64,000 nt of DNA. Source: Gillisella taibaishanensis (GTDB taxonomy: Bacteria; Pseudomonadota; Alphaproteobacteria; Rhizobiales; Rhizobiaceae). Shown here piece by piece: positions 8,179 through 17,520 of the stretch. Position 1 is the stretch's first letter; each line of letters begins with the position of its first letter. The translations under genes and the position numbers were made by a program. The notes under the pieces are model-generated. The model saw only the letters and a list, made by a program, of their open reading frames with translations, was not told the DNA's origin and did not search any database. The stretch spans positions 1 through 64,000 of the forward strand of contig NZ_MKIN01000016.1 of assembly GCF_001938985.1 (NCBI RefSeq). Direction: 5' to 3'.

Positions 8179-9720
8179 TTATTGGGCGAGTGACACTTCC
8201 CAGAGCCGCGCATTGGACTGCCAGACAGGCTGGCCTTGCAGGGACTTGGTTGCACCCCAGACATCAATCATGTCGTAGAGGAAGATGCCCGGCATATCCT
8301 GCAACATGAGTTCGTGAAACTGGTCGAAAATCACCTGCCGCTTTTTCTGATCGATCTCCGCATAGGCGGCCTTCATTAGCTCGACTGCCTTGGGATTGTC
8401 CCACATCAGCGAGGCATTCTTGTCCTTGTCGCCCACATAGAAGCTATACATCAGCGCGGGATCGAGACGCGGTGCAACGGATTGCGAAATGATCTGGTAA
8501 TTGCCGGAGCGGCGGCGATCAACCTGCGTAGCATAGTCCAGCACTTCGATCTGCACATTGAGCCCGATCTGCTGCAACATGGCTTGCGCGATAACGGCAG
8601 CCGGGAAGCTCGGAACATTACCGCGCTTATTGGCAATGATGTTGATCCGCTCGCCCTTGTAGCCAGAGGCTGCAAGTTCCTTTTTCGCCGCAGCCAGATC
8701 GTAGGGAAGACGCTTCTTCTGGGTTTCGCTGAAGTAGATTGAATCCGACGCCACCATGGAGCCGTTCGCCTTGCCGGTTCCGTTGGAGGCCGCAGCAACA
8801 AGCTCATCCATGTCGAGCGCCATCGCCATGGCACGGCGAACGCCCGGCTTGCTCATCACGGGATCGCGTGTCTGGATGTAGAATAGGTTCTTGCCGTTGT
8901 TCTGCGAAATGATGACCTTTGCCTTTTCGCTCTTTTCGAACTCGGGAATGAGGTCAGGAGAAATTTCCGCGGTGTCAAGGACACCCGATTGCAGACCAGC
9001 CTTCACGGTCGATGCGTCGGGGATGACCATGAACTTGATGCCATCCACCAGCGGGCGTTTTGAGCCAACCATACCGTCTGGCTTTCCGTCATTTGCCGGT
9101 GACTGATATTCATCGAATTTCGAAAGATGGATGTATTCGCTTTTTTTCCATTCATCCCATTTGAACGGACCGGTGCCTATTGGCTTATCGAAGGAGCCAT
9201 CGGCCTTGAGCGAATCTTTGGAAATGATCCCCGTGTAGCCACATTCTGGCCGCGCCATCAGACCGAGGAAAACTGCCGAAGGCTTATCCAGCGACATGGT
9301 GACCGTGTGGGCATCGACTGCCTTGATCGCTGTCACCTTCACGGTTCCGCCGTCGAAATCCTTGATGCAGGTCCATTTCGTGGCCGGGTCCATGTAGCGG
9401 TTCCAGTTCCACACCACGTCATCTGCCGTCAGCGGCTTGCCATTGTGAAACTTGACGTTTTGGCGAAGCTTGAAGGTGTAGTTCAGCCCATCTGCGGATG
9501 TCTCCACGCTTTCCGTCAGAAGAGGCTTTACCTCGCCGTTGTTGGCATAACCCACAAGCCCTTCGACGATATGCAGAATAATGCCGTCCGTATTGCCATC
9601 ACGGTTGACGCCAGGGTTGTTGCTGCGCAGATCCGAGCTCTGCGCCACAACGATATCTCGTGCTTGCCCAACGCCTGAAAGCGCCATCAAAATGGTTCCG
9701 GCAAGAAGTAAGCTTTTCAT
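8179..9720 (-). CDS. peptide-type ABC transporter periplasmic binding protein (DppA/OppA family)
   Basis: A 513-residue protein with a cleavable signal peptide (MKSLLLAGTILMALSGVGQA, then RD). SBP_bac_5 family features include the LTESVETSADGLNYTFKLRQ and VKFHNGKPLTADDVVW region, IGTGPFKWDEW and FYIQTRDPVMSKPGVRRAM. It captures oligopeptides or similar solutes in the periplasm for the permeases encoded upstream (12248-14007). It lies 24 bases downstream of the serine hydrolase gene and is followed after 104 bases by the amidohydrolase. Confidence 0.92.
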   Translation of the reverse strand: MKSLLLAGTILMALSGVGQARDIVVAQSSDLRSNNPGVNRDGNTDGIILHIVEGLVGYANNGEVKPLLTESVETSADGLNYTFKLRQNVKFHNGKPLTADDVVWNWNRYMDPATKWTCIKDFDGGTVKVTAIKAVDAHTVTMSLDKPSAVFLGLMARPECGYTGIISKDSLKADGSFDKPIGTGPFKWDEWKKSEYIHLSKFDEYQSPANDGKPDGMVGSKRPLVDGIKFMVIPDASTVKAGLQSGVLDTAEISPDLIPEFEKSEKAKVIISQNNGKNLFYIQTRDPVMSKPGVRRAMAMALDMDELVAAASNGTGKANGSMVASDSIYFSETQKKRLPYDLAAAKKELAASGYKGERINIIANKRGNVPSFPAAVIAQAMLQQIGLNVQIEVLDYATQVDRRRSGNYQIISQSVAPRLDPALMYSFYVGDKDKNASLMWDNPKAVELMKAAYAEIDQKKRQVIFDQFHELMLQDMPGIFLYDMIDVWGATKSLQGQPVWQSNARLWEVSLAQ

Positions 9721-9744
9721 GTTCTACCCTCTATTATTGTTCGT

Positions 9745-10620
9745 TCAGGCTCGAAAATCGTCCCAGCAGACGCGGGAAAGGCGTCCGATGGTTTCTAGAG
9801 ATACGGTGTAGCCTGGCGTTCCATCCGGCATGTCCTGCGGAACCTGATCCGTAAAAGCAGTGATGATGTAGAGCGGCTCGCCGTTGCTGTAGACGATGCC
9901 TGCATTCATCCGCCCGCGCTTTCCCGTGCCGCCCTTGTGTGCGACCACCGTGCCGAACGGCAAACGAGAGGGGATGGCGTATCGCAGAATCTGATTTTTC
10001 AGCGTCTGCAGGGCATAGGCGCTCAGGGCTTGAGAAACGCCCAGCCTCTTTGAGCCCTCCTCGGAGCCCTGCGCATCGAGGATCGACTGCAACAGAAACA
10101 TCTGGTCGCGTGCCGTCGTCGTGGTGACGGATTTCAGCGAATGATCGGGTGAAAGTGCCAGCGGCGGGATCAGAAAACGGTGGTGCGTGCCGACCATCCC
10201 GATGGATTGGCAATAGCTGTTTACTTCTTCCAGAGTGAGCCGCTCGAACACCATTTTGGTGCAGACATTGTCGGAAAGGACCATCATGCCGGTGATGGCA
10301 TCGCGGAGCGAAATCACAATCCCCGGCGTCAGGTAGCGAAACATTCCGCTTGCGACCTCTTCGGCAAAACGCGCCTCGTAGACAATCTGCTCATTAAGGT
10401 CGAGCCTGCCCTCATGCACGGCCTTGAGCGCTGCCATCATGATTGAAGTCTTGCGCGTACTTGCCGAAGGTGCTTCCTCATCCGCTCCACGTTCAAAAAC
10501 CTCGCCGGTGCGCAAATTCTTGATGCAGAACCGCGTGATGAAGGGCTGCGCATCGCAAACCGCGTTCAGCCTCTCAGGCGTTGATCCCAAGCTGGCAGAT
10601 GTCATGGGTGCTTTATTCAT
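9745..10620 (-). CDS. beta-lactamase-fold serine hydrolase within a transporter operon
   Basis: 291 residues from ATG 10620, with GGAGG 8 bases upstream, 3 bases after the ABC ATPase stop. It has the three active-site motifs of class A beta-lactamase/DD-peptidase folds: SxxK (S54-T-R-K57), SDN (116-118) and KGGTG (229-233). The Omega-loop region (around GTHHRFLIPPLAL) does not show the ExxLN deacylation motif, and there is no signal peptide, so a classical periplasmic beta-lactamase role is unlikely. A cytoplasmic amidase or peptidase acting on the imported substrate fits the context. Confidence 0.8.
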   Translation of the reverse strand: MNKAPMTSASLGSTPERLNAVCDAQPFITRFCIKNLRTGEVFERGADEEAPSASTRKTSIMMAALKAVHEGRLDLNEQIVYEARFAEEVASGMFRYLTPGIVISLRDAITGMMVLSDNVCTKMVFERLTLEEVNSYCQSIGMVGTHHRFLIPPLALSPDHSLKSVTTTTARDQMFLLQSILDAQGSEEGSKRLGVSQALSAYALQTLKNQILRYAIPSRLPFGTVVAHKGGTGKRGRMNAGIVYSNGEPLYIITAFTDQVPQDMPDGTPGYTVSLETIGRLSRVCWDDFRA

Positions 10621-10622
10621 CG

Positions 10623-12251
10623 TCACGCCTCCAAGCGCCATTTGAGTTTTACGCCGCCGGTCTCGTTGAGATCGAGCGCGGGAATTGCCGAGAGAAGCCG
10701 CCGCGTATAGGCCTCCTTCGGCGTGTCGAAGATCGTGTTGCGATTACCTTGCTCGATGATCCTGCCGTCCTGCATGACGATGACGCGATCCGCCACCTGT
10801 TCGACCACGCCAAGATCGTGGCTGATGAACAGGCAGGAAAAGCCATAACGCTTCTGCAAATCGGAAAAGAGCGAGAGCACCTGCGCGCGAACAGTCACGT
10901 CGAGCGCTGAAACAGGTTCATCGGCAATGAGGAAGCGCGGTCTGCGCGCAATTGCTCTGGCAATCGCCACTCTCTGTCGCTGACCGCCTGAAAGTTCGTG
11001 CGGATAGCGCAGCGCAAAATCGGCACTGAGGCCAACCTCATCCAGCGTTTCGTAAGCGCGTTTCATCTTCGCCGCTCGCTCGATGCCCGGAACGAGACGC
11101 AATGCTTCGTCAACAAGAGCAAGGATCGTCATTCTGGGATCGAGCGAAGAATAGGGATCCTGAAAAACCATCTGGCAGTTGAGACGATAGTCGCGCCAGT
11201 CATGGTCCCGTGTGCGTCCCTGGAACAGAACTTCACCCTCAGTTTCCTTGACCAGGCCGGCGATTGTTCGCCCGAGCGTTGTCTTGCCGGAGCCGGAGCC
11301 ACCAACCAGTGCCACCACTTCGCCTTCATGAATGTCGATTGAAACACCATGCAATGCGCGCTTTGGCTCGCCCTTCTTGAGAAAGGATTTTCGTCCGGGA
11401 TAATCGACGACGATATTGCGAGCCGAGATCATCGGTGCGGATGTCGTATCGATGGATCGAACTTCGCCACGCACGGGCAAGGACGAGAGGAGCTTTCGCG
11501 TATAGGGGTGCTGCGGGCGCTCCAGTATCTGTTCCGTCGTGCCAGCTTCTACGATTGAGCCCTTCTCCATCACGACAATGCGGTCGGTGTAGCGTGCCAC
11601 CATCGGCAGGTCGTGACTGATGAGAAGGACGGCGGTGCCCTCCGCCTTCGTCAGTTCCACCATCAGTTCCATGACATCACGCTGGATTACGGCGTCCAGC
11701 GCGGTTGTCGGTTCGTCCGCAATCAACAAGGCCGGCTTTAAAAGCATGACGGATGCCAGCATGATGCGTTGGCGCATACCGCCTGAAAACTCGTGCGGAT
11801 AAGAGTCAAGCGCCCTTTCGGGATCGCGAATACCGACTCGCCCTAGCATGGAAAGGATTTTTTCATGCCGAACAGAAGGCTTATCCTGCGTATGCAGCGC
11901 TAGCCCCTCCTCCAACTGCCGCCCGATCGTCATCGAGGGATTGAGAGAGGTCATTGGCTCCTGAAAGACCAGTCCGATTTCCGCACCACGTAGTGAGCGC
12001 AAGTCTTTCTCGCTGATGGCCGTGATGTCGCGGCCCTTGAAGATGACTGTGCCTGCCACCTTGCGAATGACGGGCGGCAGCAGGGAAACGAGCGCTCTTG
12101 TGGCAAGCGATTTGCCCGATCCGCTTTCGCCGACGATGCCGAAGATTTCGCCCGGTGCCACGTCGAAGCTGACGTCGTTCACAACACCGACATCACGACG
12201 GGCGATCTGCAGCGAAAGATTGCCGACGCTGAGAAGTTTTCCTTCAATCAT
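10623..12251 (-). CDS. fused dipeptide ABC transporter ATPase (DppD-DppF type)
   Basis: 542 residues with two complete ABC ATPase halves. The first has Walker A GESGSGKS near residue 36, signature FSGGMRQR and Walker B LLIADEPTTALD. The second has Walker A GGSGSGKTT near residue 310, signature LSGGQRQRV and Walker B FLIADEPVSALD. Each half ends in the oligopeptide-type extension (HPYTRKLLSSLP, EAYTRRLLSAIP). It energises uptake by the adjacent permeases. Its start overlaps the DppC stop (ATGA). Confidence 0.93.
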   Translation of the reverse strand: MIEGKLLSVGNLSLQIARRDVGVVNDVSFDVAPGEIFGIVGESGSGKSLATRALVSLLPPVIRKVAGTVIFKGRDITAISEKDLRSLRGAEIGLVFQEPMTSLNPSMTIGRQLEEGLALHTQDKPSVRHEKILSMLGRVGIRDPERALDSYPHEFSGGMRQRIMLASVMLLKPALLIADEPTTALDAVIQRDVMELMVELTKAEGTAVLLISHDLPMVARYTDRIVVMEKGSIVEAGTTEQILERPQHPYTRKLLSSLPVRGEVRSIDTTSAPMISARNIVVDYPGRKSFLKKGEPKRALHGVSIDIHEGEVVALVGGSGSGKTTLGRTIAGLVKETEGEVLFQGRTRDHDWRDYRLNCQMVFQDPYSSLDPRMTILALVDEALRLVPGIERAAKMKRAYETLDEVGLSADFALRYPHELSGGQRQRVAIARAIARRPRFLIADEPVSALDVTVRAQVLSLFSDLQKRYGFSCLFISHDLGVVEQVADRVIVMQDGRIIEQGNRNTIFDTPKEAYTRRLLSAIPALDLNETGGVKLKWRLEA

Positions 12252-13066
12252 TTCAAACCTCTCATGCGGGGGTCGAGCTTATCGCGCAGGGCATCGCCGA
12301 GAAGGTTGATGCCAAGCAGGGTGAGAGCGATGCAGAGGCCGGGAAAGAGACCGAGCCAGACGGCCTGTTCGATGAAGGGGCGACCTGCCGCCAGCATGTT
12401 GCCCCAGGTTGGTGCCGGCGGCGGCACGCCGAGACCGAGAAAGCTCAAGGCACTTTCCGAAAGAATGGCCCAGCCGAACATAGAGGTGGCAAGCACGGTG
12501 ATCGGTGCAAGGCAGTTAGGCAGGATGTGCCGGAACATCGTGAAGATCTCGCGGTTGCCCATCACCCGCGACGCTTCAACGAATTCCCGCTCGCGCAGGG
12601 ACAGCACTGCCCCCCGGACGACGCGCGCCATGGATGGGGTGTAGGCGATGCCAAGGGCGAAGATGATGCCGTATTGGTTGGCGCCGAACACTGCGAGAAG
12701 TCCGAGCGCCAGCAGGATGCCAGGGAAAGCCAGCAGGGCGTTGTTGACCGCCATGATCAGACCATCGATCCAGCCGCGAGCATAGCCGCTCACCAAGCCA
12801 ATCAGGGTGCCTGCAATCACTGCAAAACCAACCGTGAGGCAACCGATCCAGACGCTGGCCCGCGCGCCGACCATCAGGCGGCTCAAGACATCGCGACCGA
12901 ACTCATCAGTGCCGAGCAGATGGAGGGAGCCAGGTGCCGCAAGCCGTGCAGTGAAGCTCAGCTTCATGGGATCGAAAGGCGTCCAGAACAGGCTCAAGAT
13001 GGCAATTGTCAGAAGGAAGGCGATGAGAACGACGCCGATCAGGCCATTGAGGGAAACATGTTTCAT
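12248..13066 (-). CDS. peptide ABC transporter permease (DppC type)
   Basis: A 272-residue inner-membrane protein with five or six predicted transmembrane helices. It carries the N-terminal DppC/OppC signature (LLGTDEFGRDVLSRL) and the EAA loop (EASRVMGNREIFTMFRHILPN) that contacts the ATPase. ATGA overlaps on both sides link it to DppB upstream and the fused ATPase downstream. Confidence 0.92.
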   Translation of the reverse strand: MKHVSLNGLIGVVLIAFLLTIAILSLFWTPFDPMKLSFTARLAAPGSLHLLGTDEFGRDVLSRLMVGARASVWIGCLTVGFAVIAGTLIGLVSGYARGWIDGLIMAVNNALLAFPGILLALGLLAVFGANQYGIIFALGIAYTPSMARVVRGAVLSLREREFVEASRVMGNREIFTMFRHILPNCLAPITVLATSMFGWAILSESALSFLGLGVPPPAPTWGNMLAAGRPFIEQAVWLGLFPGLCIALTLLGINLLGDALRDKLDPRMRGLK

Positions 13067-14007
13067 TCGGCCACCACGCGCGGATCAAACAGAGGGTAAA
13101 GGAGATCGACAATCAGGTTGACGACCACGTAGGACATGGCGACGAACAAAAGGCAGCCCTGAATGACGGGGTAATCCCGCTGGAAAATGCTATCGACCAT
13201 CAGGCGTCCAAGGCCGGGAATGGTGAAGACTGTTTCGATGACGGCGATGCCGCCGAGCAGATTTCCAAGGATCAGGCCGATCATGGTCCATGTCGGACCA
13301 AAGGCATTCTTGAAAGCGTGCTTCCAAAGAACCGCCTGCTCAGACAGGCCTTTAGCACGGGCATGGGTGATGTAGTCCAATCTCAGAACTTCCAGCGTGG
13401 AAGCACGCGCCATGCGGATCAGAACACCAGCCTCGTGGATGACGAGTGTCATGATGGGCAGAACCAGATAGAGCAGGCCCGATACAAAATTATCAGAGAG
13501 GGACACATAGCCCAGCACCGGCAGCCAGCCGAGTTTCAGTCCGAAGAAGAGAAGCAAAAGCAATCCGAGCCAGAATGTCGGGATTGAAAGCAGAACCGTC
13601 GCGGTGCCAATCAAGAAGAGGTCAGTCGCGCTATTTTGACGCCAGGCCGCAATCACACCCGCAGGTACTGCGACCAGGCTCGCCAGAATGACGGCGACGA
13701 TGACGATTTCAGCGGAAACCATAAATCGCGAAACGACGAGTGGCAGCACCGGCTCCTTGTTGACGATGGACTGACCGAAATCTCCGCTCAAAACATTACC
13801 AGACCAAACCAGAAACTGCCGGGGCAGCGATGTATCGAGCCCAAGCTCTACACGCATCTCGGCAACCTGATCCGGCGTGGCCATATCTCCCAGCATCAGA
13901 GCTGCCGGATCACCTGGTATGAATCGAATGAGCGCGAAGACTGTGACTGCGACGATCACCAATGTCGGGATCGCCATCAGCAATCGATGGAATATGAATC
14001 TTATCAT
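13063..14007 (-). CDS. peptide ABC transporter permease (DppB type)
   Basis: A 314-residue inner-membrane protein that opens with the DppB pattern (MIRFIFHRLLMAIPTLVIV, then FIPGDPA). The EAA loop is HARAKGLSEQAVLWKHAFKN. It is the first gene of a six-gene minus-strand operon: permeases, fused ATPase, serine hydrolase, binding protein and amidohydrolase. Upstream lie a palindrome and a 15 bp motif shared with the prpD promoter region. Confidence 0.92.
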   Translation of the reverse strand: MIRFIFHRLLMAIPTLVIVAVTVFALIRFIPGDPAALMLGDMATPDQVAEMRVELGLDTSLPRQFLVWSGNVLSGDFGQSIVNKEPVLPLVVSRFMVSAEIVIVAVILASLVAVPAGVIAAWRQNSATDLFLIGTATVLLSIPTFWLGLLLLLFFGLKLGWLPVLGYVSLSDNFVSGLLYLVLPIMTLVIHEAGVLIRMARASTLEVLRLDYITHARAKGLSEQAVLWKHAFKNAFGPTWTMIGLILGNLLGGIAVIETVFTIPGLGRLMVDSIFQRDYPVIQGCLLFVAMSYVVVNLIVDLLYPLFDPRVVAE

Positions 14008-14092
14008 CGGTTCCCCTGAACACGATTGTCGGGACCGGATCTACAAAGTCACCGGCTGTTATGGCCAAGACTATGACGGATCAAAAAAATGA

Positions 14093-14131
14093 GCGCAATC
14101 TTATGCATTTTCGTCATAGAATAATGCATAA
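14093..14131 (-). promoter_or_regulatory. candidate LysR site upstream of the peptide transporter operon
   Basis: Contains TTATGCAT (14101-14108) and its exact inverse ATGCATAA (14124-14131). Overlapping the left arm is TGCATAAGATTGCGC (minus strand, 14093-14107), which is identical to a stretch upstream of the prpD gene (16070-16084). It lies ~86 bases upstream of the DppB start. It is a plausible binding site for one of the two adjacent LysR proteins; this is inference. Confidence 0.5.
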
Positions 14132-14180
14132 TCTGAAAGCACCGCCCGGTTTTGAACTCAGGCCAATGCCCATCGTGACT

Positions 14181-15095
14181 TCAACCAGCCGCACTTTTCT
14201 GGGAGATTTCGATCTGTCGCTTGAGTGCTTCCATCAGGGCTTTCGCCGCTAGAGACGCTGATGTTCCCGAAGGTGTCGCCAGGGCAAATTCCTGTGTGGT
14301 GACGGGAACGAACGGACGCTGAACGATGGGAAGGTGCTGGTATAGATTGGCAAAGAAGCTGCTCAAAATGGCAACGCCCAAGCCGTGCGCCACATAAGAG
14401 CAGGCGGAGCTGTTGGTGTGGGTCTCGATCTTCACGTTTTGCCTCACGGCTTCGCGCGAAAAAGTCTGATCGAGCAGCATGCGCGTTGGCCTCTGGCGGC
14501 CGATGAGGATGAGCGGTACTCCACGCAAATCCTTGGCGTGAATCTCGTTTAGCGATGCCAGCTTATGCCCTTCAGGCAGAACGCATACGCTGGTTCCAGT
14601 CGCAACGATTTCCATATCGATGCCCGGCAACACAGGATTTTCGTGACGCAGAAAGCCGAAATCGATGACCTTCTGTTCGACCAGGCGTGCGATGTTCGAT
14701 GTCGTTTCAAAAAAGGTTTCGATCCGCACTGAGGGGTAGTCACGCACGAAATCCGTCATCATGGCGGGCGCAAAGTTTTCCCACATGCTGCTGGGAAGCC
14801 CGACCCGCACCAGTTCCGGGCCCTTTGCACCGCTTCGAAGATCTTCTGCCAGTCCCGAAAATCGGTTCAGTCCAAGCAGTATGGTTTCAGCATCGCGCGC
14901 CAGAATGCCAGCCTCAGGTGTGGGAATAAGCCTGCCCTTATCCCGGTCAAACAACCTCAGTTGCAGATCGGTTTCCAACTGCTGGAGCAGACGGCTGACA
15001 CCGGACTGGCTGAGCCCCATGCTTTTTGCGGTGGCAATGGTTGAGCCAGTCGCGAGCAGCGTTTTCAGAACCTCAAGCTGCCTGAAATTGATCAT
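14181..15095 (-). CDS. LysR-type transcriptional regulator
   Basis: 304 residues with an N-terminal winged helix-turn-helix (MINFRQLEVLKTLLATGST, then SMGLSQSGVSRLLQQLE) and a C-terminal effector-binding domain (VRVGLPSSMWENFAP, HGLGVAILSSFFANLYQ). It lies directly upstream of the dppBC operon and downstream of a second, related LysR gene, all on the same strand. Probably one of the two controls the operon and the divergent prpD gene. The inducer is unknown. Confidence 0.9.
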   Translation of the reverse strand: MINFRQLEVLKTLLATGSTIATAKSMGLSQSGVSRLLQQLETDLQLRLFDRDKGRLIPTPEAGILARDAETILLGLNRFSGLAEDLRSGAKGPELVRVGLPSSMWENFAPAMMTDFVRDYPSVRIETFFETTSNIARLVEQKVIDFGFLRHENPVLPGIDMEIVATGTSVCVLPEGHKLASLNEIHAKDLRGVPLILIGRQRPTRMLLDQTFSREAVRQNVKIETHTNSSACSYVAHGLGVAILSSFFANLYQHLPIVQRPFVPVTTQEFALATPSGTSASLAAKALMEALKRQIEISQKSAAG

Positions 15096-15130
15096 GCCGT
15101 CGCCACTCCCTCATCAGCCTGATACTTGGC

Positions 15131-16036
15131 TTAAGCCCATTCCCGGAGGTAGTTCAAGAAGTGCATGGCCATTTTCGAAAGCGGAGAAAGCTCGGAACTG
15201 ACAATCGCGTAATCGACCAGGATGGTCGGCTCCAAGGGAACGAATGCCAGTGGCAAAGCCTGATATTCCAGCGCCAGCAATTCGCTAACGATTGCAATGC
15301 CAAGCTCCTCAGCCGCGAGAGCACAGGCGCAGCCCACCGAGTGCGCTTCGATGGCCGGGCGACGGCGTAGACCGGCACGATAAAAAATGGCCTCCAATTC
15401 GTGACGGACAGCACGCTCACGGTTCAGAAGAATGAGGCTCTCTGTCTTCAACTGTTCAACGTTGATCTTCTCCTGACCGGCAAGCGGATGGCTCTTGTGA
15501 AGGACGCAAAGATTGCGCGTCGGCATAACATGCTCTTCACGAAGTCCGGGCGTTGGCGAAGGCAAACGTGTGAAGCCAAGATCGACCGCGCCTTCCGCAA
15601 CCATCCGCTCGATGGCCAGGTAATTTCCAGACGCAATCTCGATTCGTACCGAACCGGCTTCGGCCAGAAATCTCTTGACCAGACGCGGCACCAGTGTCGA
15701 AGAGAGACTTGCGGGAAATGCCAGTCTCAGCGGAATATCCGTCGAACGCCCCTCCTCAAGTTCCTGGGCAGTGATCTTCAAGGCCGTCAGCTTGTCCGCA
15801 ATGGCCCGGATTTGCGGACCCAACTGCATTCCTTCGCGCGTCATCGCGAGCCGGTTCTTATCCCTGTCGAACAGCCGCACACCGAGATAAACCTCCAACT
15901 GGAGCAGAAGGCGGCTGGTATTGGACTGGGAGATACCAAGATCGACCGCAGCGGCGATGGTCGAGCCGGTAGCTGCAATCGCATCGAAGGCCTGAATATG
16001 CTTGATGCTGATCTGGACGTCGCCCGACCTTTTCAT
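15131..16036 (-). CDS. LysR-type transcriptional regulator
   Basis: 301 residues, with the HTH at ~8-60 (IKHIQAFDAIAATGSTIAAA, SQSNTSRLLLQLE) and an effector domain after ~90. It is similar in layout to the LysR protein encoded 36 bases downstream (GSTIA then LGISQS/MGLSQS, and LFDRDKNRL/LFDRDKGRL), which suggests tandem duplication. It is divergent from the MmgE/PrpD gene, so it is the more likely direct regulator of that promoter. Confidence 0.9.
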   Translation of the reverse strand: MKRSGDVQISIKHIQAFDAIAATGSTIAAAVDLGISQSNTSRLLLQLEVYLGVRLFDRDKNRLAMTREGMQLGPQIRAIADKLTALKITAQELEEGRSTDIPLRLAFPASLSSTLVPRLVKRFLAEAGSVRIEIASGNYLAIERMVAEGAVDLGFTRLPSPTPGLREEHVMPTRNLCVLHKSHPLAGQEKINVEQLKTESLILLNRERAVRHELEAIFYRAGLRRRPAIEAHSVGCACALAAEELGIAIVSELLALEYQALPLAFVPLEPTILVDYAIVSSELSPLSKMAMHFLNYLREWA

Positions 16037-16069
16037 TCTCTTATCTCCCGGATAACGTCACCCGTAATT

Positions 16070-16084
16070 TGCATAAGATTGCGC
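16070..16084 (+). promoter_or_regulatory. 15 bp motif shared with the transporter promoter region
   Basis: TGCATAAGATTGCGC lies 60 bases upstream of the prpD-like start, in the LysR/prpD divergent region. The identical 15 bases occur upstream of the dppB-like gene (14093-14107), on the minus strand. Each copy reads in the direction of its downstream gene. This suggests a common regulator or a shared promoter element. Confidence 0.5.
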
Positions 16085-16143
16085 CGGAAAAGGCACCCGT
16101 TCATCAATGCCGCTCGCTGCGAAATTTGCAAGGACGCGCCAGA

Positions 16144-17520
16144 ATGACAACGGTTCTCGAAAAAATTGCCCGACAGCTCATATCCAGAACATCGTTTTCA
16201 GCTCTCGCGACGAAGCGGGCGGAAGACGCAATTGTGGATACGATCGGTTGCATGATTGCGGGCATGAATGACGCGTCCCCCCGGTCTATCGCCACGGCTT
16301 TCGCAAATGAAATCAAACGAGATGGACCATCGGTGGTTTTCACAGGAGGCCGTGCGTCACGATCTGTTGCCGCTCTGATTAACGGCACCGCCGCCCATTG
16401 TCTGGACTTCGATGATAATTTCCATCCCGCACGCGCGCACGCATCTGCTGTTCTGGTGCCAGCCCTTCTCTCGATTGCGACAAGCAGCGATGACTTTTCA
16501 GGCCCCATACTGGTAAAAGCCTACCTTGCAGGCCTTGAAGCGCAGGCATCGGTCGGCTTCGGCGTCATCCCCTCGCACTATAACCGGGGATGGCACGGCA
16601 CATCGACAATAGGCTGTATAGGGGCCGCCGCAGGCGTGGCCGTGCTTTTAGGGCTTGATGAGCCTCAGATCGCAAACGCCATGAGCCTTGCCACCAGCAT
16701 GGCTTCCGGCCCCAAAGGACAGTTTGGAACGGGAGCAAAACCCCTTCATGCAGGCATCGCAGGTCGAAACGCGGTTGAGGCCGCGCTACTGGCCCAAGCG
16801 GGTTTGACGGGCAGGCTCGATATTCTGGAACGTCCGCAGGGCTTTCTCGACCTTTTTGGGGGCGACGAGGCGACCGGTTGGACGAATCTTTCATGGGACG
16901 AGAAACACATCATCGAAACCCGCGGTCTGGTCACGAAACTCCATCCGTGCTGCGCATCCACTCATCGCGCCATTGATGCCGCTCTGGATCTGCAAAAGGA
17001 GCATGGGTTTTCCATCGAGGACATCCAACGGATCGACACGAAAGTCGGGCGCTCAGCAGTCGACAATCTCGCCTACCCCGATCCTTCCAATGAAATGCAG
17101 GCCAGATTTTCGATGCAATATTGCCTTGCCGTCGCATTGACGAACGGCGGGCTGTCGCTTGGTGACTTCACACCGCAAGCCGCCATACGGCCCGAACTGC
17201 GTTGTCTTATGGCGAAGATCAACATGACTTCGTATAGCGTTGAAGAAGAGCGCGGGGTCGAGCGGCTACCGCATCAAGTCCATATTTCGTTAAAGGATGG
17301 GCGTAGGTTCTCCACCGAGCGACTTCACGCCAACGGCTCTATAGCTGCGCCTTCGAATGACGGGCAGAAGCTTGCAAAGTTTGAAGATTGCCTACGGTGG
17401 GCAGGACTTTCCACGGCGCATATCACACACTCCGACTTAAAAGCCATTTGCTCCGGAAAAAGCGTGAGGACCATTACCGATTATGCGTTGCAAGTATTGA
17501 ACCGTCATTTCCGCCGTTAA
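16144..17520 (+). CDS. MmgE/PrpD family protein
   Basis: About 458 residues from ATG 16144 (MTTVLEKIARQLISR); the frame extends to a TTG at 16069, but that start is poorly placed. MmgE/PrpD features: AEDAIVDTIGCMIAGM near residue 30, NGTAAHCLDFDD, the LAGLEAQASVGFGV helix, GWHGTSTIGCIGAAAGVAVLLGL, and KLHPCCASTHRAIDAAL in the second half. The family includes 2-methylcitrate dehydratase, cis-aconitate decarboxylase and many enzymes of unknown substrate. No other methylcitrate-cycle gene is nearby, so a propionate role is doubtful; shared regulation with the peptide transporter is more likely. Confidence 0.85.
   Translation: MTTVLEKIARQLISRTSFSALATKRAEDAIVDTIGCMIAGMNDASPRSIATAFANEIKRDGPSVVFTGGRASRSVAALINGTAAHCLDFDDNFHPARAHASAVLVPALLSIATSSDDFSGPILVKAYLAGLEAQASVGFGVIPSHYNRGWHGTSTIGCIGAAAGVAVLLGLDEPQIANAMSLATSMASGPKGQFGTGAKPLHAGIAGRNAVEAALLAQAGLTGRLDILERPQGFLDLFGGDEATGWTNLSWDEKHIIETRGLVTKLHPCCASTHRAIDAALDLQKEHGFSIEDIQRIDTKVGRSAVDNLAYPDPSNEMQARFSMQYCLAVALTNGGLSLGDFTPQAAIRPELRCLMAKINMTSYSVEEERGVERLPHQVHISLKDGRRFSTERLHANGSIAAPSNDGQKLAKFEDCLRWAGLSTAHITHSDLKAICSGKSVRTITDYALQVLNRHFRR

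Noticed and set aside
9745-10620. reading the serine hydrolase as an antibiotic-resistance beta-lactamase
   Set aside because: No signal peptide and no Omega-loop ExxLN motif, and it lies within a peptide-uptake operon.
15401-16147. plus-strand open frame opposite the LysR gene
   Set aside because: Shadow of a complete LysR gene on the minus strand.
16144-17520. prpD as part of a methylcitrate cycle
   Set aside because: No prpB, prpC or acnD neighbour; the context is a peptide transporter with two LysR regulators.
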